From the NCBI RefSeq assembly GCF_014229645.1, contig NZ_JAATOD010000002.1, positions 124,001-188,000 on the forward strand: a stretch of DNA of 64,000 nt, written 5' to 3'. Source of the DNA: Listeria swaminathanii (GTDB taxonomy: Bacteria; Bacillota; Bacilli; Lactobacillales; Listeriaceae). The position numbers and the translations under genes are program-made. This document shows positions 58,075-64,000 of this stretch, in pieces. The notes under the pieces were generated by a model, which was not told where the DNA came from, made no database searches, and was given only the letters and a program-made list of their open reading frames with translations. Positions within the stretch are counted from its first letter, which is position 1. Every line of letters starts with the position of its first letter.

Positions 58075-59016
58075 TTAGTTAGATTCAAGTAACTTATCGA
58101 CAATAATTTCCAACTGCCCTTCCACCGCTAAAGGATCATAATAAAACATCGTATCAAAATCCATTTGGTATACATTCCCCGCTTTAAACGTCGGCAGCTC
58201 TTTCCAAATTGGCGAATTCGTCAAATCCTTTAATGTTTTCTCGCCATCTTTCGCATCCCCCGAAGAAGTATTCGTTACGAACATTCTATCCGCCGCAAAT
58301 TCCGGTAATACTTCGAGCGAAATCTTCTGCCAATCTTGACCAGCTAACACCTCTTTTTCGATTTTTGCTGGCGCTTTGAGTTTTAAAGCATTATAAATCG
58401 CTTGACCGCCACGCCCCATATTTTGCCCCATCACATAAAAATCTTTATCCTGCACTTCATAAATTCCCACTGTTTCATTTGGATCCAGTTTTTCTGCTAA
58501 TTTCGCTCTACTTTCTTTCGCTTTTTGGTGAAATTGATCCAGCCATGCTTCCCCAGCTTGCTTTTCACCAACCAAGTCCGCAATTTGGCGCACGTCTTCC
58601 TCGACATTTTTAGACGTCGCATAAGGAATCAATACGGTTGGTGCAATTTTTGACATAGCCTCAAATTCATCTTCTTTTGAAACAATAATTAAATCCGGAT
58701 TTAATTCCGCCACTTTTTCCGCCGAAACTGGATCACCAATATCTGCAATCCCATCCACTTTTCCTTTTAAAAACGGATTTTCCATTTGTTTTGCTCTAGC
58801 ACCAACTGGCTTCATTCCTAGCAAAACAATATTTCCTAAGTATTCCGACGCCACAATACGTTTCGGGTGAGCCGGAATTTCTACTTTCTTTCCATTTGTC
58901 ATTGTATATGTACGCATCTCGACCTGTTCATTCCCAGCCGATTTGTTATCTCCACAAGCAGCCAAAACTACCATTGCTAAAAGCATTACTACGAGTAAAC
59001 TGATACCCTTTTTCAT
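58075..59016 (-). CDS. fhuD: Siderophore-binding lipoprotein
   Basis: The 313-residue substrate-binding protein has a signal peptide with lipobox LAAC (Cys21) and a class III (helical-backbone) binding fold: HPKRIVASEYLGNIVLLGMKPVG near residue 53 and LNPDLIIVSKEDEFEAM near residue 106. It likely binds a hydroxamate siderophore such as ferrichrome, which is known for this locus in Listeria. Fur-controlled. Confidence 0.93.
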   Translation of the reverse strand: MKKGISLLVVMLLAMVVLAACGDNKSAGNEQVEMRTYTMTNGKKVEIPAHPKRIVASEYLGNIVLLGMKPVGARAKQMENPFLKGKVDGIADIGDPVSAEKVAELNPDLIIVSKEDEFEAMSKIAPTVLIPYATSKNVEEDVRQIADLVGEKQAGEAWLDQFHQKAKESRAKLAEKLDPNETVGIYEVQDKDFYVMGQNMGRGGQAIYNALKLKAPAKIEKEVLAGQDWQKISLEVLPEFAADRMFVTNTSSGDAKDGEKTLKDLTNSPIWKELPTFKAGNVYQMDFDTMFYYDPLAVEGQLEIIVDKLLESN

Positions 59017-59033
59017 TTGAACCCCTCCGTAAC

Positions 59034-59048
59034 TGATAATAATTCTCA
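59034..59048 (-). promoter_or_regulatory. Fur box of fhuD
   Basis: On the minus strand TGAGAATTATTATCA, one mismatch to the 7-1-7 consensus, placed just downstream of the fhuD -10 box. Confidence 0.8.
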
Positions 59049-59051
59049 GTT

Positions 59052-59080
59052 AGTATAGCAACATTCTTCACAAAGTGCAA
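59052..59080 (-). promoter_or_regulatory. Sigma-A promoter of fhuD
   Basis: TTGCAC, 17 bases, TATACT on the minus strand. Confidence 0.8.
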
Positions 59081-59101
59081 ATCTCCCTCGCAAAGTATCA
59101 C

Positions 59102-59130
59102 TTGCATCTTTACCATAAAAACTCTATACT
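59102..59130 (+). promoter_or_regulatory. Sigma-A promoter of fhuC
   Basis: TTGCAT, 17 bases, TATACT on the plus strand; the two divergent promoters are back to back with 21 bases between their -35 boxes. Confidence 0.8.
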
Positions 59131-59137
59131 TAACCAT

Positions 59138-59152
59138 TGAGAATGATTATCA
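59138..59152 (+). promoter_or_regulatory. Fur box of fhuC
   Basis: TGAGAATGATTATCA, one mismatch to the 7-1-7 consensus, just downstream of the fhuC -10 box. It mirrors the box at 59034. Confidence 0.8.
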
Positions 59153-59179
59153 CCTTACTTTTAAATTGGAGCGATGAAA

Positions 59180-60004
59180 ATGAAAGACCTTCATACTGAT
59201 AACTTACAAATTTCATACGACAAACGAATCATTGTTGATGGTTTAGATATAGCCATTCCTGCTAATAAAATTACAGCTCTCGTTGGCGCAAACGGCTCTG
59301 GGAAATCGACTATTTTAAAAACGATGTCCCGCTTAATGAAACCTAGTCAAGGCGCTGTTTATTTGGACGGCAAAAAAATTCATAGTCAACCGACCAAAGA
59401 TGTTGCCAAACAATTAGCTATTTTGCCACAAAACCCTTCTGCACCCGATGGTTTGACGGTGTTTGAATTAATTTCTTATGGACGTTCCCCGCATCAAAGC
59501 AGTTTTAAATCGATTACCGCTAAAGATCGGGAAATTATTTTTTGGTCGTTGCGCGTGACGAATTTAACTGAATTTGCAGATCGACCAATCGACAGTTTAT
59601 CAGGTGGACAACGCCAGCGTGCTTGGATTGCCATGGCACTTGCTCAAGAAACAGACGTCTTATTCCTTGATGAACCGACGACCTTTTTAGATATGACCCA
59701 CCAACTAGATGTGCTTAATTTATTGAAACAACTAAATCAATCGGAAAATCGCACAATCGTGATGGTTGTCCATGATTTAAATCACGCATCTCGTTACGCA
59801 CACCACATGATTGCTATTAAAGAAGGAAAAGTCATTGCAGAAGGCACGCCAGTTAGTGTCATGACCGAACAAACATTGGAAGATGTTTTTAATATCAAAG
59901 CCGATATTTTAATCGATCCACGTAGCGGTGTCCCTCTTTGCCTTCCTTACGAAACATGCAACGGATGCGAAATTGTAAAGGAGCTTGATTCCATTGCCAA
60001 ATGA
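59180..60004 (+). CDS. fhuC: Iron-siderophore ABC transporter ATPase
   Basis: The 274-residue ATPase has Walker A GANGSGKST near residue 36, signature LSGGQRQRAWIAMALAQ near residue 139 and Walker B VLFLDEPTTFLD near residue 162. I chose the second ATG (59180), eight bases after GGAG; the first at 59174 is too close to the site. It powers FhuBG. Confidence 0.95.
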   Translation: MKDLHTDNLQISYDKRIIVDGLDIAIPANKITALVGANGSGKSTILKTMSRLMKPSQGAVYLDGKKIHSQPTKDVAKQLAILPQNPSAPDGLTVFELISYGRSPHQSSFKSITAKDREIIFWSLRVTNLTEFADRPIDSLSGGQRQRAWIAMALAQETDVLFLDEPTTFLDMTHQLDVLNLLKQLNQSENRTIVMVVHDLNHASRYAHHMIAIKEGKVIAEGTPVSVMTEQTLEDVFNIKADILIDPRSGVPLCLPYETCNGCEIVKELDSIAK

Positions 60005-60992
60005 GCTTTATGATGTAACAATAATCGGCGGCGGCCCAATCGGCTTATTTTCCGCATTTTATAGTGGTTTGCGTTCAATGAAAACAAAGATAATTGACGC
60101 CGAACCTGCTGTTGGTGGCAAAGTGCGCTACTTTTTCCCTGAAAAAATAATTCGCGATATCGGCGGTATTCCAGCAATCACTGGCGCTAATCTCGTTGCG
60201 AATTTAAAAGAACAAGCCGAAACATTTCACCCCACGATTGTTTGTAATGAACGCGTGGTAGATGTAACTAAGCTAACGGATGGCACATTTCAGCTCACTT
60301 CACATAACGGCACAATTCATTTTTCCAAGACCATTGTCATCGCAACAGGAAGCGGTACATTTGAAGTCAATAAACTAGAAGCCTTACACGCCGAAACATT
60401 CCCATTAGCAATTCATTATGACGTGAAAAACCTCGAGCAATTTCGTGGTAAAGTGGTTGCAGTTTCTGGTGGTGGAAATTCTGCCATCGACTGGGCTCAA
60501 ACACTCGAACCAATCGCCAAACAAGTACATCTCATTTACCGCGGCGAAGATTTTAAAGCACATGAAGAAAGCGTACGCGAACTAAAAAATTCCCGTGTCC
60601 AAATTCATATCCATCATGAAATCAGTGAATTAATTGGAACCAACAACACGCTAGCCAGCATTAATATTTGCTGCAATCAAACACAAATTACGAAAACAAT
60701 CGAAACCGAGGCACTTTTTATTAATCACGGTGTAAAAGTGGATCTCGGAACAATGGCTGAATGGGGCTTTGAACAAGCGGATTTCGGTATTGTCGTTGAT
60801 GATGAAATGAACACGACTGTCCCCGGCATTTTTGCTTGCGGAGATAGCGCCACCTACCCTCGAAAAATACGCATTATCGCAGCTGGTTTGCATGAAGGAC
60901 CAATCGCGATCAATAGCGCTAAAAAATATTTAGAACCAACTGCTGCAAACGAAGCGATGATTAGCACGCATCACGAAAGCTTTATTGGTTAA
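59994..60992 (+). CDS. Ferredoxin/flavodoxin-NADP(+) reductase, thioredoxin-reductase type
   Basis: The 332-residue flavoprotein has an FAD motif IIGGGPIGLFSAFYSGLR near residue 11, NADP motif VSGGGNSAIDWAQ near residue 157 and FACGDSATYP near residue 280. It lacks the CxxC of thioredoxin reductases, as expected for YumC-type FNR. The start is probably TTG at 59994 (MPNELYD), with AAAGGAG upstream; it overlaps fhuC by 11 bases. Being in a Fur-controlled operon, it may supply electrons for releasing iron from the siderophore (inference). Confidence 0.9.
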   Translation: MPNELYDVTIIGGGPIGLFSAFYSGLRSMKTKIIDAEPAVGGKVRYFFPEKIIRDIGGIPAITGANLVANLKEQAETFHPTIVCNERVVDVTKLTDGTFQLTSHNGTIHFSKTIVIATGSGTFEVNKLEALHAETFPLAIHYDVKNLEQFRGKVVAVSGGGNSAIDWAQTLEPIAKQVHLIYRGEDFKAHEESVRELKNSRVQIHIHHEISELIGTNNTLASINICCNQTQITKTIETEALFINHGVKVDLGTMAEWGFEQADFGIVVDDEMNTTVPGIFACGDSATYPRKIRIIAAGLHEGPIAINSAKKYLEPTAANEAMISTHHESFIG

Positions 60993-61030
60993 AAAAAGGA
61001 TTTGGGCTACTCACTCGCCCAAATCCTTTT
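60991..61030. terminator. Bidirectional terminator between the reductase and tetR
   Basis: AAAGGATTTGGGC pairs with GCCCAAATCCTTT around a 9-base loop, flanked by A and T runs. The tetR stop codon lies inside the stem-loop. Confidence 0.92.
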
Positions 61031-61634
61031 TTTCTTCGCATATACCAAATTCGACAATCCGCATCATTTCTGTAAAATCATTCGCAAGCGGCACAAAATC
61101 TTCCATCGTCGCATTCGGATGACTTTGTAAATACACCGTACTTATCTGCGTAATATGATTAAACAGCGCAACCATCACTTTACGCGCCGCATCCATATTC
61201 ACATCTTTTTTCAATTTCATTTCACTTAAAACCTGATTCATTTGCGCTTCCGACCGCTCAATCGCCTTATCAAAAAAGCCATCTAACTTCCCTTTCAACT
61301 CAGCTGGCGGATTTCCGTAAGCTTGCATAATTAAGCCAAAAACTGCCGGATATTTACGATTAAAATCCAATTTCATCTTCGTCGACCAAATAGCCATCTC
61401 GACAAAATCCTTCCAATGTTCCTCTTCCAAACGAACCTCATTCGTCGCAAAATCAACTGCATAACTCACTGCCGCAATATATAATTTTTCTTTAGAACCA
61501 AAATAGTGGAAAATAAGCCCTTTAGAAACACCAGCTTTCGTGCAGATTTTATTCGTACTAGCCGCCTGATAACCTTTTTCCGTAAATTCTTCCATAGCAG
61601 CTTCTAAAATTTTTAATCGTTTTTCATCCATCAT
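61011..61634 (-). CDS. TetR-family transcriptional regulator
   Basis: The 207-residue repressor has an N-terminal helix-turn-helix (about 8-52: ILEAAMEEFTEKGYQAAST, then AGVSKGLIFHYFGSKEKLY) and a helical ligand domain. It overlaps the upstream permease by 4 bases (ATGA), so it is the last gene of the exporter operon and most likely controls it through the two operators at 63352 and 63385. The ligand is unknown. Confidence 0.92.
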   Translation of the reverse strand: MMDEKRLKILEAAMEEFTEKGYQAASTNKICTKAGVSKGLIFHYFGSKEKLYIAAVSYAVDFATNEVRLEEEHWKDFVEMAIWSTKMKLDFNRKYPAVFGLIMQAYGNPPAELKGKLDGFFDKAIERSEAQMNQVLSEMKLKKDVNMDAARKVMVALFNHITQISTVYLQSHPNATMEDFVPLANDFTEMMRIVEFGICEEKKDLGE

Positions 61635-62446
61635 ACTTTCAAATCCTTTTTCTTATAAAGAACAAATGTCGCCGCTACCATCACGACAATCACCGTACAT
61701 GAAATCAGCGCATTCGTTCCAGTAATCCCTTTGTCCATAATTTCTGAAGGAATGGCATAATTAATTGGCGAAAAGTATTTGAAGAAATCAACCTTATCAT
61801 TTAACCCTGCCATAATTCCTAAAATATACGTTAAGAACACAAGGGCAAGTGCGACCGGAGAGGCTTGCTTAGCTGAACGAAGCACCGATGAAACCATAAA
61901 ACCAGCACTCATAAATACAGCAGCTACAAGCAACTCACTAGAAAATACCCGCACAAGCTCCATCACTAAATTACCGCTATCTACCCCACTCGGCTTTAAG
62001 AAAAGAACAAGCGCCACCGAAGCCACAAATGTAATCGCCCAAAAAGCTACAAACGACAATAAATTACCAATCATTTTCCAAAAAACAAGACTTGACCGAG
62101 TAATCGGCTGCGCATATAAAAACTCAATCGTGCCATCCGTTTCTTCTTTTATTAAAGCCTGCGCACCAATCAACGCCGCATAAACACACGCTGCAATAAA
62201 AATATACTGAAAAACATACGCAAAATAGGCATCAATATTCGTTAAATCCGCCATCGAATCCATATGCAAAATTTTCATCATATCTTGCGGAAGTGCATTC
62301 ATTTTCGTATTTACCAAATCTTGCATCCCGCTACTTTGCATACTAGGGAAGAAAGCCATAAACACACCTAAAATCACAATCACCACTACAGCCCAAACAA
62401 CCAGGCTTTTTATCCGTGTTTTCCATTCAATGTGTAAGATGTTCAC
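61631..62446 (-). CDS. ABC-2 type exporter permease
   Basis: The 271-residue protein has about six membrane segments and a long extracellular loop after the first (about residues 40-75). TDGTIEFLYAQPITRSSLVFWK near residue 108 (key GTIEFLYAQP) is typical of ABC-2 permeases of the YhaP/BcrB type. It overlaps the ATPase gene by 4 bases. The substrate is unknown, perhaps a toxic hydrophobic compound. Confidence 0.9.
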   Translation of the reverse strand: MNILHIEWKTRIKSLVVWAVVVIVILGVFMAFFPSMQSSGMQDLVNTKMNALPQDMMKILHMDSMADLTNIDAYFAYVFQYIFIAACVYAALIGAQALIKEETDGTIEFLYAQPITRSSLVFWKMIGNLLSFVAFWAITFVASVALVLFLKPSGVDSGNLVMELVRVFSSELLVAAVFMSAGFMVSSVLRSAKQASPVALALVFLTYILGIMAGLNDKVDFFKYFSPINYAIPSEIMDKGITGTNALISCTVIVVMVAATFVLYKKKDLKV

Positions 62447-63330
62447 TTGATTTCTCCCCCTTCGTATAGCGTCATAAATTTATCTTCCAATTCCTGATTC
62501 GTAATCGTTAAATCCGTAATTTCTTTTTCTTGTAACAACGGCAAAATCGTTTTAATATCCTCATCAAAAATAAGCCGCGCTTTCCCTGCTTCCTTTTCGA
62601 TAATTCTTGCGCCCGCATTCGTTAATTGTTCGAGTGGCAAATTCGTTCCTTTCAGTGCAATCACTTTACCCGTCATTTGTTGATTGGCGATATCTTCCAC
62701 CGCGATAATATTCCCATTTCGAATAAAAGCAGCTCTTGTACAATATTCCTGAACCTCACGTAAATTATGACTAGAAAGAAAAATCGTCATGCCTTCTTTA
62801 TTACGCTCGGTCATTTCTTTAAATAAATAATGTTGCATTAAAGGATCAAGCCCATTCGTCGGTTCGTCCAAAATAAATAATTTCGGCTCGGTAATAAGTC
62901 CAGCAACAATCGCCACTTTCTTCTTATTTCCAAGCGACATTTCACCAAAACGTTTTTTCGGATCAATCGCAAACATTTCGTAATACTTATTCATTTTTTG
63001 CGCCGCATTTTCAATATGGTGGAACTTGGCAGCATAGTGGATAATATCATTTGCCGTCATTTGCGGATAATAGCGAACTTCACTCGGCACATATCCAACC
63101 ATTTTTTTAATTTCCGCAGAATTTTTGACAACATCTTTTCCAAGTATTGTTGCACTTCCGCTAGTAGCATAAATAAAATTCAGTAAAACTTTGATTGTCG
63201 TTGATTTCCCCGCACCATTGGGGCCAATAAAGCCATATAGTTCGCCTTCATTTACAGATAAATTCACATTTTCAATTGCTCGCTTTTTATGATAGTTTTT
63301 TGTGAGCGCCTCCACTTTAATTGCTTCCAT
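62443..63330 (-). CDS. ABC exporter ATPase
   Basis: The 295-residue ATPase has Walker A GPNGAGKST near residue 37, signature in MSLGNKKKVAIVAGL near residue 131, where LGNKK replaces the common LSGGQ, and Walker B LFILDEPTNGLDP near residue 154. A C-terminal extension of about 80 residues follows. It leads the ATPase-permease-TetR operon; AGGAG precedes its ATG. Confidence 0.93.
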   Translation of the reverse strand: MEAIKVEALTKNYHKKRAIENVNLSVNEGELYGFIGPNGAGKSTTIKVLLNFIYATSGSATILGKDVVKNSAEIKKMVGYVPSEVRYYPQMTANDIIHYAAKFHHIENAAQKMNKYYEMFAIDPKKRFGEMSLGNKKKVAIVAGLITEPKLFILDEPTNGLDPLMQHYLFKEMTERNKEGMTIFLSSHNLREVQEYCTRAAFIRNGNIIAVEDIANQQMTGKVIALKGTNLPLEQLTNAGARIIEKEAGKARLIFDEDIKTILPLLQEKEITDLTITNQELEDKFMTLYEGGEIK

Positions 63331-63351
63331 GTTCTCTCCTCCACACTCATA

Positions 63352-63367
63352 TTGACCACTTAGTCAA
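63352..63367. promoter_or_regulatory. TetR-family operator 1
   Basis: TTGACCACTTAGTCAA, an interrupted palindrome (TTGAC-N6-GTCAA). It covers the expected transcription start. Confidence 0.75.
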
Positions 63368-63371
63368 CTTG

Positions 63372-63400
63372 AGTATAAGCCCTTTTGACCAGGTAGTCAA
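63372..63400 (-). promoter_or_regulatory. Sigma-A promoter of the exporter operon
   Basis: TTGACT, 17 bases, TATACT on the minus strand, close to consensus. Both boxes are flanked or covered by the two operators. Confidence 0.85.
63385..63400. promoter_or_regulatory. TetR-family operator 2
   Basis: TTGACCAGGTAGTCAA, the same palindrome as operator 1, 33 bases away and overlapping the -35 box. Confidence 0.75.
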
Positions 63401-63493
63401 TCAAGAACTATTAAACCCTTTTTCACAACCAAAAATCTAAATTAACCTATAACCAACCAAAATCCATAAAAGTACATAAATCACTGTTTTTCA

Positions 63494-63520
63494 CCTGCGT
63501 TTTCACCTTGAAAATACAGG
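63494..63520. repeat. Inverted repeat upstream of the toxin locus
   Basis: CCTGCGTTTTCA and TGAAAATACAGG pair at 10 of 12 positions around a 3-base loop. It lies in the 63331-63693 non-coding stretch, whose other contents are the exporter promoter and the toxin promoter. The role is unknown. Confidence 0.5.
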
Positions 63521-63584
63521 TTTCAGCCTAATATTACTAATTTCAATAACCACTCTACTCTGCATAGAATAATCATATTTCAGA

Positions 63585-63593
63585 TGCTATAAT
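63585..63593 (+). promoter_or_regulatory. Extended -10 promoter of the toxin mRNA
   Basis: TGCTATAAT on the plus strand. Transcription would start near 63600 and run about 215 bases to the terminator at 63804-63817. Confidence 0.6.
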
Positions 63594-63655
63594 TATGGAT
63601 AAGTAAGCAAGTTTATGGTGGTGGCTAGTTCTTTCAACAAGAAGGAGCGATGCCT

Positions 63656-63697
63656 ATGAATTTTTTGTTCGGAACTCCTGGAAAGGATAATCCATGA
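63656..63697 (+). CDS. Leader ORF overlapping the toxin gene (MNFLFGTPGKDNP)
   Basis: A 13-codon frame with a strong ribosome-binding site (GAAGGAG, 8 bases before the ATG). Its TGA overlaps the toxin ATG (ATGA). A further in-frame ATG lies two codons upstream but is too close to the site. The arrangement suggests that toxin translation is coupled to this frame, as mok is to hok in E. coli (analogy only). Confidence 0.55.
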   Translation: MNFLFGTPGKDNP

Positions 63698-63789
63698 CCA
63701 TTTATGAAGCCCTGTCATTTGCAGTCGCTTTTGCAACCTTAGTGTTGTTATTAAACAGTCAAAATAACAAAAAAAATAACCACTCATAA
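63694..63789 (+). CDS. Small holin-like membrane toxin (type I)
   Basis: The 31-residue peptide starts MTIYEALS, has one hydrophobic segment (about residues 6-20, FAVAFATLVLLL) and ends with a polar, basic tail (NSQNNKKNNHS). This is the pattern of the Firmicute holin-like toxins related to TxpA. GGAAAGG lies seven bases before the ATG. Its stop lies inside the shared terminator. It would act at the membrane and must normally be silenced by the antisense RNA from the other strand. Confidence 0.72.
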   Translation: MTIYEALSFAVAFATLVLLLNSQNNKKNNHS

Positions 63790-63817
63790 ACTTTGGCGAG
63801 TTTAGTGGTTATTTTTA
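63768..63817. terminator. Bidirectional terminator shared by toxin mRNA and antisense RNA
   Basis: AATAACCACT (63775-63784) pairs with AGTGGTTATT (63804-63813), and an inner AAACT/AGTTT stem closes a TTGGCG loop. T5 follows on the plus strand and T8 on the minus strand. Confidence 0.85.
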
Positions 63818-63890
63818 TAATAAATTAAACTAGCTGCCACCTTAAATGGGCTTACACTTGAGGGTCATGTTCACGCATGGCTCTCTTTTC
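63769..63890 (-). ncRNA. Putative antisense antitoxin RNA
   Basis: A promoter at 63897-63926 points into the toxin gene from the opposite side, and the shared terminator gives it a T8 tail. The predicted RNA is about 120 bases and is complementary to the 3' end of the toxin mRNA over about 45 bases, as RatA is to txpA. It also contains short frames (a 16-codon one at 63842-63892). Coordinates are inferred from promoter and terminator only. Confidence 0.65.
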
Positions 63891-63896
63891 ATACTC

Positions 63897-63926
63897 ATAA
63901 TACCACATTCCAAGCTCTTCTGACAA
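63897..63926 (-). promoter_or_regulatory. Strong promoter of the antisense RNA
   Basis: TTGTCA, 18 bases, TATTAT with TG before the -10, minus strand. It looks stronger than the toxin promoter, as expected for an antitoxin RNA. Confidence 0.7.
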
Positions 63927-64000
63927 TATTTTACATAATGAAGACACAATAATAATTAACTCTGCTATAAATTTAAATGAAATAGGTTATCTAGTCCTAT

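Noticed and set aside
63593-63787. 64-codon frame on the minus strand across the toxin gene
   Set aside because: Its composition is not protein-like, it has no ribosome-binding site, and it runs through the toxin promoter region. The peptide on the plus strand is far better supported.

Overview
The window reads as a stretch of a low-GC Firmicute chromosome, almost certainly Listeria of the L. monocytogenes group. Gene content and order match, from memory, the EGD-e segment from panC (lmo1901) to the ABC transporter at lmo1964; I cannot fix the species. Nearly all of it is core genome. I see no tRNA, rRNA, insertion sequence, prophage or CRISPR array.

Layout. (1) 1-6200, minus strand: ypjD-dapB-mgsA-cca-birA, then a thioredoxin-like lipoprotein and panB-panC (cut by the left edge). 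(2) 6255-8217: a YitT-family membrane protein and a convergent FAD oxidoreductase. (3) 8538-12530, plus strand: a cyclic-di-GMP operon with two membrane GGDEF cyclases, a secreted or anchored alpha-helical protein and an EAL phosphodiesterase. (4) 12641-17809: malic/malolactic-type enzyme, a beta-lactamase-fold hydrolase and pyruvate formate-lyase with an elaborate upstream region. (5) 17856-33074, minus: YhiN-family flavoprotein, YugP protease, YpjA, YpiB, TPR protein YpiA, then aroC-aroB-aroH-hisC-tyrA-aroA, ndk, the heptaprenyl/menaquinone genes hepS-menG-hepT, folE and HU. (6) 33489-43755, minus: tyrosine phosphatase, gpsA, der, an S1-domain protein, cmk, ansA, LysM protein, recQ/recS and ypbB. 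(7) 43910-55683: ferredoxin, FMN-riboswitch-controlled ribU, thioesterase, resD-resE, rluB, scpAB, lysA, punA, deoB, xerD and fur. (8) 55926-60992: a Fur-controlled siderophore uptake locus, fhuD-fhuB-fhuG diverging from fhuC and a ferredoxin-NADP reductase. (9) 61011-63330: a TetR-regulated ABC exporter. (10) 63585-63926: a small region that looks like a complete type I toxin-antitoxin module, with a 31-residue holin-like toxin, an overlapping 13-codon leader frame, a shared bidirectional terminator and a convergent antisense RNA gene.

How it works together. The window joins precursor and cofactor supply (pantothenate, lysine/DAP, chorismate-tyrosine, menaquinone, folate, riboflavin uptake) with fermentative redox control (Pfl with a possible Rex site, ResDE), metal and peroxide control (fur with PerR and Fur-like boxes; fhu with three Fur boxes) and chromosome maintenance (ScpAB, XerD, HU, Der). 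Compared with the Bacillus subtilis order that I remember, several genes are missing from conserved clusters: bshA/bshB1, trpEDCFBA, mtrB, cheR, spoIVA and resABC. This fits a non-sporulating lineage without cytochrome c or bacillithiol.

The best candidates for new biology are the toxin-antitoxin module at the right edge, the leader region of pfl with a possible 18-codon upstream ORF, and the uncharacterised middle gene of the c-di-GMP operon.
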